A DNA stretch of 6,330 nt from Clostridiaceae bacterium (GCA_012513545.1 JAAZCB010001003.1:1-6330); one strand, 5' to 3'. Positions 1 to 5,710 are shown, counted from the stretch's first letter. Notes: a model not told the origin generated them from the letters alone. Numbers and translations: made by a program.

Positions 1-39
1 GATTGGTTCTGCGCCTGGCGGTTTACGCTGGAAGAATAA
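1..39 (+). CDS. Possible C-terminal end of an upstream gene (partial)
   Basis: Frame 1 is open from the window edge and reads DWFCAWRFTLEE before a TAA at 37-39. The stop lies 18 bp before a strong intrinsic terminator, as expected for a gene end. The product cannot be recognised from 12 residues. Two other plus frames are also open over this short distance, so the assignment rests mainly on the stop-terminator spacing. Confidence 0.3.
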   Translation, partial: DWFCAWRFTLEE

Positions 40-57
40 TCGAAGCAATATGGTCAC

Positions 58-89
58 ACCCGGCGGAGACATCTGCCGGGTATTTTTTT
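58..89 (+). terminator. Rho-independent terminator of the upstream gene
   Basis: The arms at 58-67 and 72-81 form a 10-bp stem (ACCCGGC continuing into GGA, with one G-U pair) around a GACA tetraloop. A run of seven T follows at 83-89. This is a textbook plus-strand intrinsic terminator. It insulates the replication-initiator gene from upstream transcription. Confidence 0.85.
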
Positions 90-110
90 GTCGCAAACTA
101 TGATGATAAA

Positions 111-139
111 TAGAACAAATATTCTCTTTATGGTATAAT
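111..139 (+). promoter_or_regulatory. Predicted sigma-A promoter with extended -10
   Basis: TATAAT at 134-139 is a perfect -10 hexamer preceded by TGG at 131-133, giving an extended -10 (TGnTATAAT). The -35 at 17-bp spacing (TAGAAC, 111-116) matches only about three consensus positions, which an extended -10 tolerates. It sits just after the terminator and about 70 bp before the TTG start of the initiator gene, so it probably drives that gene alone. Confidence 0.55.
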
Positions 140-192
140 TTATTTTAATTGGGCGGAAAGGAGGAGCGAAAGGACAATAAAAAAAAGTATTT

Positions 193-200
193 GGGGGTGA
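193..200 (+). promoter_or_regulatory. Ribosome binding site that decides the TTG start
   Basis: GGGGGTGA at 193-200 lies six bases before the TTG at 207-209. The first in-frame ATG is far inside the conserved N-terminal domain (residue 36), and an in-frame TGA lies at 198-200, so TTG is the best start. A stronger-looking AAAGGAGGAG at 157-166 has no start codon at a usable distance and looks like an orphan. Confidence 0.6.
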
Positions 201-206
201 AAAATT

Positions 207-1181
207 TTGTCATTTACAGATGAATTGATAGCGAGTCTGGAAGGCGGCTTTACCCAAACGCCCAATACTTTTATCGAAGCTATCAATAAATCCAAACTTT
301 CAAAAACACAAATGGCTATTTGTTATCACATCATTCGCTGTACATACGGCTGGCATAAGAAAACAGCTGTCATTTCCCACCAGGAATTCGCAGAGGAGTG
401 CGGTACTTACCGACAAAAGATCGGCAGAGAACTGCCGGGGCTGATCGATCATAATGTAGTAATTTGCTTTAATAAAACGCCCTTCCAACCTTCTTCGTAC
501 ATGATGAACCACAATATCCACTCATGGAGTCCCATGATCCTGGACCAGAGATCCTTATCTGCCAACAAACAACCAAAAGCAAAGGCTCATTTGGATCAAG
601 TGTCATGTGCTAACATGACCCTTCAGGCATACCCGGATATGCACGAAGTGTCATGTGATAACATAACCCCTCATGCACACCCCGCTGTGCACGAACGCGC
701 ATACCAGGATATGCACGGTGAGGCATCATCCGTCTTAGAGAATACGACATCACAGCGGCCGCTAAATAAAGAATTAAATAAACTACAAATACAGTCAAAT
801 AAAGACTCGAATTATGAAGAAGAAGAATATAAATTAGCAAAATTATTATATGAAAGTGTACGAATGAATTATCCAGGATTTAATGTTTATGATATAGAAA
901 AATGGTCTTATGTAATGCGTAAAATGATTAAATATGATAAAAGAGATCCTGAAACAATCAAGCAAGCAATATATTTCGCCCGGCAAGATGAATACTATCT
1001 GGAACATATGTTTAGACCTGAAGAATTCAGGGGAAGGTTTGATTCGATCATTGCGGCAATGGGTAGAGAGGAAAGGCGAAAAGCAAAAATAGCTTCAACT
1101 TATGGTTCCAGATCATATATCGAAAAAGACGAAGATCCTAAAGAGGATAAATATGCTTTCTTTTTTGAGCGGAAATTGTAG
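207..1181 (+). CDS. Phage-type replication initiator (RepO-like N-terminus, replisome-organizer C-terminus)
   Basis: Encodes 324 residues from a TTG start. Residues 14-105 (GGFTQTPNTFIEAI, then KTQMAICYHIIRCTYGWHKK) match the phage replication protein O N-terminal winged-helix pattern, which binds origin DNA. Residues 131-171 are a low-conservation linker with a 16-residue imperfect repeat ((Q/E)VSC-x-N-x-T ... A-x-P-x-x-H). Residues 205-290 (KWSYVMRKMIKYDKRDPETI, then DEYY and FRGRFDSIIAAM) resemble the C-terminal domain of Gram-positive phage replisome organizers, expected to contact DnaC/DnaI or the helicase. The last 40 residues are highly charged. The gene appears monocistronic: no helicase loader follows, and a gene-free stretch and a convergent operon lie downstream. 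It may be a prophage, plasmid or integrative-element remnant. The family call follows from recognised sequence patterns; the loader interaction is inferred. Confidence 0.8.
   Translation: MSFTDELIASLEGGFTQTPNTFIEAINKSKLSKTQMAICYHIIRCTYGWHKKTAVISHQEFAEECGTYRQKIGRELPGLIDHNVVICFNKTPFQPSSYMMNHNIHSWSPMILDQRSLSANKQPKAKAHLDQVSCANMTLQAYPDMHEVSCDNITPHAHPAVHERAYQDMHGEASSVLENTTSQRPLNKELNKLQIQSNKDSNYEEEEYKLAKLLYESVRMNYPGFNVYDIEKWSYVMRKMIKYDKRDPETIKQAIYFARQDEYYLEHMFRPEEFRGRFDSIIAAMGREERRKAKIASTYGSRSYIEKDEDPKEDKYAFFFERKL
598..718 (+). repeat. 48-bp direct repeats built of palindromes (iteron-like, candidate origin inside the initiator gene)
   Basis: Two 48-bp units lie head to tail (598-645 and 646-693), with a partial third (694-718). 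Each full unit contains an 18-bp palindrome, GTCATGT-GCTA-ACATGAC at 602-619 and a near-copy at 650-667. A 16-bp palindrome follows: GCATA-N6-TATGC at 627-642, GCACA-N6-TGTGC at 675-690, and GCATA-N6-TATGC at 699-714. In the middle copy both arms changed together, so symmetry is kept. AT-rich DNA rich in AAATAAA and AATTAAATAA follows (about 763-860). Iterons plus an AT-rich block within an O-type initiator gene is the arrangement of the lambda origin. The origin role is inferred. Confidence 0.6.
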
Positions 1182-1279
1182 GTTCAGGGTATGGGATTTT
1201 ATACAGATAGTTAAGGCAGAGCATAGTCTGACAAATTCACATTCGGGCTGATCTGCAAAAATTCATATATGTTGCGTAA

Positions 1280-1311
1280 AGCGGCATCACTTTCATCTAG
1301 GTGATGCCGTT
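1280..1311 (+). terminator. Hairpin, probable terminator after the initiator gene
   Basis: The arms at 1280-1290 and 1301-1311 (core CGGCATCAC / GTGATGCCG) form an 11-bp stem, with one G-U near the base, around a 10-nt loop. It lies about 100 bp after the initiator stop codon. The downstream tract is pyrimidine-rich (TTGAATCCTCTCTTCTT) rather than a clean T run, so termination efficiency is uncertain. It might also limit readthrough from the convergent operon. Confidence 0.5.
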
Positions 1312-1449
1312 GAATCCTCTCTTCTTGCTAATTATGGATTTTGACTATCACTAGCCCTTGTATTATGCAGCTAGTATGACTGTTCGCGTCTGTTTTCTCA
1401 TGTTTGGGCTATTCCAAGGCTACTTTAAATTAATTTTTGTTGTTGGAGC

Positions 1450-1587
1450 GGAGCGGATTCCATATTTACCAGTGTAATGCTAAATCATACTGGCTTGGAA
1501 CTCTAAGTCTCCCACCTACCAGCCAGGCTATAGTCTGGCACTCGCAAGGGATGGGGTACTGACATCTTTTGGGTTTTGATCCGCTTT
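1450..1587 (+). ncRNA. Candidate structured non-coding RNA, family not recognised
   Basis: A closing stem pairs 1450-1459 with 1578-1587 (seven Watson-Crick pairs, G-U pairs at the ends). Inside, one arm pairs TTCCA (1458-1462) with TGGAA (1496-1500), which competes for two bases with the closing stem, and then pairs 1469-1475 with 1487-1493. A second arm pairs 1506-1514 with 1552-1560 (one mismatch) and 1515-1516 with 1549-1550, capped by a 7-bp hairpin at 1522-1528/1533-1539 with a TATA loop. Several non-Watson-Crick pairs are G-U on the plus strand but would be A-C on the minus strand, which favours a plus-strand transcript. A weak promoter-like pair (TTGGGC 1404-1409, TAAATT 1426-1431) lies upstream. 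It resembles no riboswitch or tRNA that I know. The fold was done by eye. Confidence 0.35.
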
Positions 1588-1694
1588 AAGATAATCAACA
1601 TTTTTGCCTAACATTCTCTTATCCTATTGAATAGGGGTAAATTAAAAATAGAAAACCTAGACAGTATCCCGGGTTATAATTATTTCCCTTGGGT

Positions 1695-2348
1695 TTAATT
1701 TGCAATAGCTTTAAATAACTCAAGATAATTGGTATTTAAAGTAGCATACCTCCAAAAAACCAAATCTATCACAGCTACATCCTCACCAGTTAATAAAGCA
1801 ATATCGTCGCACATTGCTTGAGCTGAATTGTAACCTACAGCATTCACCATTCTAACCATGTGACGATCTGGTTTAGCAACGGACAACCCAATATTTTTTG
1901 CTAAATGCAAAGAGGTTGCTGGTCCCATAAAAGGAAACTGCTTTAGGTACGGAACACCCTGCTCAAAAATATACCTTTTGATCTCTGTAAAACCTTGTAA
2001 ATATACTTGCTCACAGATTTTTAAGATTGCCGATATTTTCCTTTCGTTGTTAAAAAGATTTAACGCATTTGCCATGCACTCTTCCCGATTGGAAATAATC
2101 AAAGATGCAGATTCCCAGTTATAAAATACATTTGAAATGTCCTTAAACTTTCTTTGGATAATCGATTCTCTCATGCCAGATGATAAAATAACCCATGCAG
2201 TTTCCTTTAAAAATTCAATCTCAGTTATATCTTTTAAAACAATATCCTCTTGCCAGGCGATTTCTGTAGCATAACCTTTACTTATTACCTCTCTTTTTAA
2301 TTTGAAATACAGTAGAGCTAACCTTTTGGCTTGTTCAGGGACTGCCAT
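1695..2348 (-). CDS. cap11: Cap11-like OGG/HhH-GPD DNA-glycosylase-fold protein of type IV CBASS
   Basis: Encodes 217 residues and is the last gene of the CBASS operon, starting 10 bp after the effector stop. Residues 48-68 (WVILSSGMRESIIQRKF region) and 137-170 fit the helix-hairpin-helix GPD superfamily. The hairpin loop is PFMGPAT (139-145), and the catalytic Asp sits in KPDRH (D161), matching the VDxH Asp of OGG and endonuclease III. The position of the lyase Lys is Ala144, so a bifunctional glycosylase/lyase reaction is not expected. OGG-like proteins are a known ancillary component (Cap11) of type IV CBASS; their substrate is not evident here. The GGGGGA site is about 15 nt from the ATG, rather far. 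An in-frame ATT at 2357-2355 has ideal spacing, so a start three codons earlier cannot be excluded. Confidence 0.75.
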   Translation of the reverse strand: MAVPEQAKRLALLYFKLKREVISKGYATEIAWQEDIVLKDITEIEFLKETAWVILSSGMRESIIQRKFKDISNVFYNWESASLIISNREECMANALNLFNNERKISAILKICEQVYLQGFTEIKRYIFEQGVPYLKQFPFMGPATSLHLAKNIGLSVAKPDRHMVRMVNAVGYNSAQAMCDDIALLTGEDVAVIDLVFWRYATLNTNYLELFKAIAN

Positions 2349-2358
2349 GGTGCTAATG

Positions 2359-2958
2359 TTAAGTCCCCCTTTCCTCTACCTTATTGTTTATTGCCTTAAT
2401 TACGTCCCGATTGGCTCGAAACCACACTATAATACGTAAAATTATTATCGAACTTCCAGGAAATTCATCCGTTAATTTACTTAGTTCAATTTTTCTTTTA
2501 TGTTTAGCTTTTAATTTATTAAATTTTTTCTCTGGAATTTTAATAGGTAGCCCATTTAAATGAATCCTGCAGGAGGAAATCCATTGGTTTATTTGTCCCT
2601 CGTTTGGAGGTGGGTTTAGCCTAAGAAGATCTCGGCATTCACCTTTTAGGCATGATAATGATACTGCAGCATGCTCATGTTTCTCTGATGTATTGCCCCA
2701 ATCACAAATTAGAGACACTAGTGATAAAAAAAACACTAATATAGAAAATAAACCAATTACCATTCGTGCATCTCCATTATTGAATCCGAACCACTTAATA
2801 GCACTAGAATCTATAAATACTGAAGCACATATGATAATGGAAGAACCCATTATTATTAAGTTAACAGCCATTGATAAATTGCGATAATGATCCCGCAGAT
2901 AGGAATGCATTGTGAGTAACATGTCGATTACGCGGTATTGCCTCTTGAGCTCTTCCAT
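2359..2958 (-). CDS. Two-transmembrane SLATT-like CBASS effector
   Basis: Encodes 199 residues. Hydrophobic segments at about 31-50 (LIIMGSSIIICASVFI) and 64-86 (MVIGLFSILVFFLSLVSLIC) are separated by a short loop. The N-terminus is charged and amphipathic, and a long cytoplasmic-type tail (87-199) includes a Lys-rich helix at 143-161. This two-TM-plus-helix layout fits the SLATT family of predicted pore-forming effectors that accompany nucleotide-second-messenger systems. In context it is the only candidate killer protein in the operon: it should sense the cyclic oligonucleotide made by the upstream cyclase and permeabilise the inner membrane. It starts 3 bp after the cyclase stop, with TGAGGA about 8 nt before the ATG. 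Exact subfamily and ligand-binding region are not identifiable by eye. Confidence 0.7.
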   Translation of the reverse strand: MEELKRQYRVIDMLLTMHSYLRDHYRNLSMAVNLIIMGSSIIICASVFIDSSAIKWFGFNNGDARMVIGLFSILVFFLSLVSLICDWGNTSEKHEHAAVSLSCLKGECRDLLRLNPPPNEGQINQWISSCRIHLNGLPIKIPEKKFNKLKAKHKRKIELSKLTDEFPGSSIIILRIIVWFRANRDVIKAINNKVEERGT

Positions 2959-2961
2959 ATA

Positions 2962-3885
2962 CTAATCCTCAATAATTTTTTTCCACAAATCAGCTGAACG
3001 TGCCCCATTGGCGTTTGCCATTCTTCGAGCAACACGTCCAATATTAGAAGCTATTATATTACGTTCCAAACTATCCTTAGCTCCTAAATAATCATCCACG
3101 TGGGAAGATTGTCCAGTACGTTCTTTTATCGGAGTCAAAACACTATCCGCAGCTTTGGTAAAAAAGTGTTCAACCATTGCTTTAGGGGTTAGTTCCCCTC
3201 TATATTCTTTAAAAATCTCCGTTGCTAGTGCTTCAACGTGATATCCAGTTAAACGACGCTCCTCAGGTAAATTAGAGATTATAACCTTAGCTACCTTTAT
3301 CGTAGGAATTAACTTACCACCACATTCCTTATTTATGCTAGATAATTCAGACGTAAATTCTGTTGGGTTTATATGGCTCCATTCTTTTCCATTAGCATCG
3401 GGAATCTTATATCCATTATTATGTTTTATTGTGGGCAGCAACTGAACATCAATATCAGTAAACTTTACTGTAACTGCAAGATTCCCTTCAACAATTTCTG
3501 TATTTGGAAGCCTTTCACGAAGCCTCTCAACAAAATATGCCTTCGCCTCTTTCGGAGACAAATCCGATAGTTCCGAGTTGTTTAAAAGCACCAAGGTATC
3601 TATATCGCTTAGCCCTTCAACATAAGTATGTTTGGAAACAGAACCCCCAAATATAGTATCAACGGTACCTTCAATATATTTCGATAATGCTTCTTTAATA
3701 GTATCCAAATGTCTCTGGACAGCCTGACTATCCCTAGAGTTAGCTGCTACTAATAAATCAGAAATTAGCTTATTTACGTCTGTTACATATTGTTGGTCCT
3801 GGCTTTTTTCTTCGGCCTCTCTTACATGTCTAGCAAGTTTCCCCGGCTCAACGGTACTTCCAAAAAAACCTCCTGAGCCACCCAT
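2962..3885 (-). CDS. CBASS oligonucleotide cyclase (CD-NTase)
   Basis: Encodes 307 residues. The nucleotidyltransferase signature is clear: FGGS at 79-82, then the metal-binding pair D94 and D96 in LSDIDT, and a third acidic residue, probably D146, in TDIDVQLLP. Later segments (KLIPTIKVAKVI, TGYHVEALATEIF, HVDDYLG) match the helical C-terminal half of CBASS cyclases. It should convert NTPs into a cyclic di- or trinucleotide upon phage sensing; the product cannot be told from sequence. Its N-terminus is MGGSGGFFGS, a Gly-rich motif seen in related cyclases. After Met removal this exposes Gly2, a plausible site for the modification that Cap9 and Cap10 may perform. The ATG follows directly on the cap10 stop (TAAATG), with GGTGAGGG as ribosome binding site inside cap10, implying translational coupling. 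Confidence 0.88.
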   Translation of the reverse strand: MGGSGGFFGSTVEPGKLARHVREAEEKSQDQQYVTDVNKLISDLLVAANSRDSQAVQRHLDTIKEALSKYIEGTVDTIFGGSVSKHTYVEGLSDIDTLVLLNNSELSDLSPKEAKAYFVERLRERLPNTEIVEGNLAVTVKFTDIDVQLLPTIKHNNGYKIPDANGKEWSHINPTEFTSELSSINKECGGKLIPTIKVAKVIISNLPEERRLTGYHVEALATEIFKEYRGELTPKAMVEHFFTKAADSVLTPIKERTGQSSHVDDYLGAKDSLERNIIASNIGRVARRMANANGARSADLWKKIIED

Positions 3886-4872
3886 TTATCCCTCACCCCC
3901 TTCACCACGGAATCTATCATAGGCTTGTTTCAATATTTCAGAATTAAATTTAAACTTGGTAAAATCTTTGTCAGGTATAAAATCAATCATTTGATATTTT
4001 AGTTCTTGAAGGAAGTAGATATTATCAAACAATGACTTAGCTAAAACACGATCCTCCCGAACATGGACACCAATTGTCGCTGCGAAATTTTGATAATATA
4101 TTGCTTTACCATCCCAATAAGAATATCTGAGCCAAGTTAAACCATCAAAAATTTCAGCTCCTGCCAGGAAATACAGACTTGAGGTTATCGGATCAAGACT
4201 TCCAAATACGTGAATAGGTGCATTAATTTTGTGATTATCAAGCAAACGCCGTAATTTTGCAAGAGCTAACATCCGGTTTAGCAATGAGTTTCCTAATTCT
4301 TTTTCTGTAACTCCAATAATATCAAAAGCAGATAGCTCCTCAACAAATGGACTGATATTTTCAACTTTAAGCATTGTCTGTGTTGGGGTTTCTGGTTTTA
4401 AGAGAAAATCATGTAAGTGATCTGGATAGTCTTTGAACAGCTCCCGAGCAGCTTCTATTTGTTTTAATTGAGGAGCCCTATTATCATAACTAACAAAGAT
4501 TGAGGGTACATGCTTAGGCCAGGTATTCAATACGCTTCGATATTGATCAAGATCCCATTTTTTTATTTCAGTTTTGTACCGCCATACCGCCGATAAATCA
4601 TGTTCGTCTGATACTTCATAACCCCCACTATCAACAATAATTATCTCGGGCATAAAACCGAAATCATATGGAATATGATGATGTCCTAAGTCATAAGCAC
4701 TGAGAAGCATCGCTTCCGTTATCGCCTCTTGGCATGTCTGTAGAGCATCTGAAACTTCCGAGTTACCTTCTTTGTCCATACGAAAACCTTTACTTGAAAA
4801 CGAAGGAACTAATAGCGGTGTTTTGATAACTGTCCCTGTTGGATGTCTAAGGGTAGAATGTCTACAAAGCAT
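3886..4872 (-). CDS. cap10: Cap10-like tRNA-guanine-transglycosylase-fold enzyme of type IV CBASS
   Basis: Encodes 328 residues from the ATG at 4872. A TIM-barrel TGT relationship is shown by IIIVDSGGYEV (D81, aligning with the DSGGFQ catalytic Asp) and IFDGLTW (D243, aligning with the FDC nucleophile Asp). HVFGSLDP (221-228) occupies the place of the substrate-loop Gly motif. The Cys3-His zinc site of bacterial TGT is missing; the only cysteines are C3 and C47. It is therefore a diverged TGT, not a housekeeping queuosine enzyme, and its substrate is unlikely to be canonical tRNA. In type IV CBASS this component is called Cap10. The frame extends 27 codons further upstream to an ATG at 4953, but the ATG at 4872 has a GGAGGTG site and overlaps cap9 by 11 bp, so it is chosen. 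Confidence 0.82.
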   Translation of the reverse strand: MLCRHSTLRHPTGTVIKTPLLVPSFSSKGFRMDKEGNSEVSDALQTCQEAITEAMLLSAYDLGHHHIPYDFGFMPEIIIVDSGGYEVSDEHDLSAVWRYKTEIKKWDLDQYRSVLNTWPKHVPSIFVSYDNRAPQLKQIEAARELFKDYPDHLHDFLLKPETPTQTMLKVENISPFVEELSAFDIIGVTEKELGNSLLNRMLALAKLRRLLDNHKINAPIHVFGSLDPITSSLYFLAGAEIFDGLTWLRYSYWDGKAIYYQNFAATIGVHVREDRVLAKSLFDNIYFLQELKYQMIDFIPDKDFTKFKFNSEILKQAYDRFRGEGGEG

Positions 4873-5515
4873 ATAACACCTCCAGATCCTTACAAGAAGA
4901 ACAGTTCCCACACGGCTGATCCAACCCCTTTTCGCAACTATATGTAAGACCAATTGGGATACAATCCGCTTTACAGAATTCCCATATCTCTTGTTTGTTT
5001 AAATCAATAAATGGAGCTCCAATTTTAATTTGCCCATTAGTATAAATGTCATATATCTTTTGCATCTGTGCGATAAACATGGCTGAACAATCAGAATATC
5101 CGGTACCTGTATGAATCCCCAAGGCAATTGTACCCTTAGAAAAGGGAAAACTCATAAGGCCGGTTTGTAGAAGAAAACCGTTTCTTCCAAGTATAAAACC
5201 ACTATCCCAAGGTCCCATCCCGCTTACTTTCAAAATATTTAATTCAACCTCGAAAAAATTACATATCTGCTGAGCAGCAACAAGTTCTTTATGTCTGGCC
5301 AATTGTTCATAGTCAATAAAAAGTGCATCAACCTGGTTTTGTTGCTTTCGATAAAAATGAAGAACAGCAGTGGAGTCTATTCCACCGCTTAGAAGAATCC
5401 GAACATGATGCTCTGACAAAGCAAAAGCCTCCCAATAGCAAATGATTGAATATTTGGGTAAGAGGGTTGTGTATCCGTTCATAATGATTACACCTAAAAT
5501 ATTACTTCTATACAT
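4862..5515 (-). CDS. cap9: Cap9-like QueC-family enzyme of type IV CBASS
   Basis: Encodes 217 residues and is the first gene of the operon. The PP-loop ATP-pyrophosphatase motif SGGIDST is at 43-49. RN (111-112) sits at the conserved QueC RN position. A zinc site is formed by C194 in TYSCEKG plus C202, C205 and C208 in PCGNCSSC. QueC activates 7-carboxy-7-deazaguanine with ATP to make preQ0; this homologue probably uses the same activation chemistry for a defence role, since no queD, queE or queF lies nearby and substrate must come from the host. The protein ends almost directly after the zinc site, whereas housekeeping QueC continues with a conserved Arg-containing tail. Two starts are possible: ATG at 5515 (AGGA 10 nt upstream) and ATG at 5482 (AGGTG 8 nt upstream, 206 residues). 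The second has slightly better spacing. Confidence 0.82.
   Translation of the reverse strand: MYRSNILGVIIMNGYTTLLPKYSIICYWEAFALSEHHVRILLSGGIDSTAVLHFYRKQQNQVDALFIDYEQLARHKELVAAQQICNFFEVELNILKVSGMGPWDSGFILGRNGFLLQTGLMSFPFSKGTIALGIHTGTGYSDCSAMFIAQMQKIYDIYTNGQIKIGAPFIDLNKQEIWEFCKADCIPIGLTYSCEKGLDQPCGNCSSCKDLEVLYAL
4877..4883 (-). promoter_or_regulatory. Ribosome binding site setting the cap10 start
   Basis: On the minus strand GGAGGTG lies four bases (six from GGAGG) before the ATG at 4872-4870, inside the last codons of cap9. It is the strongest Shine-Dalgarno sequence in the operon. It argues for the shorter 328-residue Cap10 over a version starting at 4953. Confidence 0.75.
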
Positions 5516-5574
5516 TTTATGACATTCCTGCAGAATATCCAGATTTCATTCGTATAATCGTGTACCGTTAATGT

Positions 5575-5604
5575 ATTATGTGCCTTTTAAAAATGACTTG
5601 TTTA
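5575..5604 (-). promoter_or_regulatory. Candidate promoter of the CBASS operon
   Basis: On the minus strand TAAACA (5604-5599, four of six matches to TTGACA) is followed after 18 bp by CATAAT (5580-5575, five of six matches to TATAAT). Transcription would begin near 5568, leaving a leader of about 50 nt before cap9. The surrounding 5516-5675 region is AT-rich, and no operator dyad or riboswitch was recognised. Confidence 0.4.
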
Positions 5605-5675
5605 TTCTTAACAGTTATATTGATATTTATTGAAAGCACGTTGGGGAAGTTTTTGCCTCTATCTATATAAACCAT

Positions 5676-5704
5676 AAAACCCAGACCATTTTTACGGTCT
5701 GGGT
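5676..5704 (-). terminator. Intrinsic terminator after the Mrr-type gene
   Basis: A 9-bp stem (ACCCAGACC at 5679-5687 with GGTCTGGGT at 5696-5704) encloses an 8-nt loop. On the minus strand it is followed by a short T run (TTTTATGGTTTAT). It begins only a few bases after the endonuclease stop codon at 5711-5713. It marks the endonuclease gene and the CBASS operon as separate transcription units. Confidence 0.75.
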
Positions 5705-5710
5705 CGTTTA

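Larger units (their letters stand above)
1182..1694. other. Gene-free stretch between convergent units
   Basis: No credible coding region is visible on either strand over about 510 bp. It contains a long hairpin at 1280-1311, a smaller one (ACTAGC at 1350-1355 with GCTAGT at 1370-1375), a possible structured RNA at 1450-1587, and a short dyad (CCTAT-TGA-ATAGG) at 1623-1635. No clear poly-U terminator was found for the minus-strand operon that ends at 1695. No transposase remnant or terminal inverted repeats were recognised. Confidence 0.6.

Noticed and set aside
157..166. Strong AGGAGG upstream of the initiator as a ribosome site for a small leader gene
   Set aside because: No ATG, GTG or TTG with an open frame of meaningful length lies at a usable distance.
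598..718. CRISPR array
   Set aside because: Only two and a half units, with no distinct spacers, lying in frame inside a coding gene.
610..840. Minus-strand open frame (76 codons) across the initiator linker
   Set aside because: It is the antisense of the repeat-containing linker. Its apparent peptide repeats simply reflect the palindromic DNA repeats, and it has no ribosome site.
1321..1694. Insertion sequence or group II intron remnant
   Set aside because: No transposase or reverse-transcriptase fragments, terminal inverted repeats or domain V-like hairpin were recognised. A bridge-RNA or retron-like origin is kept only as speculation in the RNA finding.
4862..5515. Housekeeping queuosine biosynthesis gene (queC) together with tgt at 3886-4872
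   Set aside because: Neighbours are a CD-NTase, a membrane effector and an OGG-like protein; queD, queE and queF are absent; the TGT zinc site is missing and the QueC tail is shortened. This fits type IV CBASS.
1695..5515. QatABCD defence system, which also has a QueC-like member
   Set aside because: No ATPase QatA or TatD-like QatD is present; a CD-NTase, a TGT homologue and an OGG homologue are.
5516..5675. preQ1 or related riboswitch upstream of the QueC-like gene
   Set aside because: The leader shows no preQ1-I type stem with an A-rich tail pseudoknot and no other recognisable aptamer.
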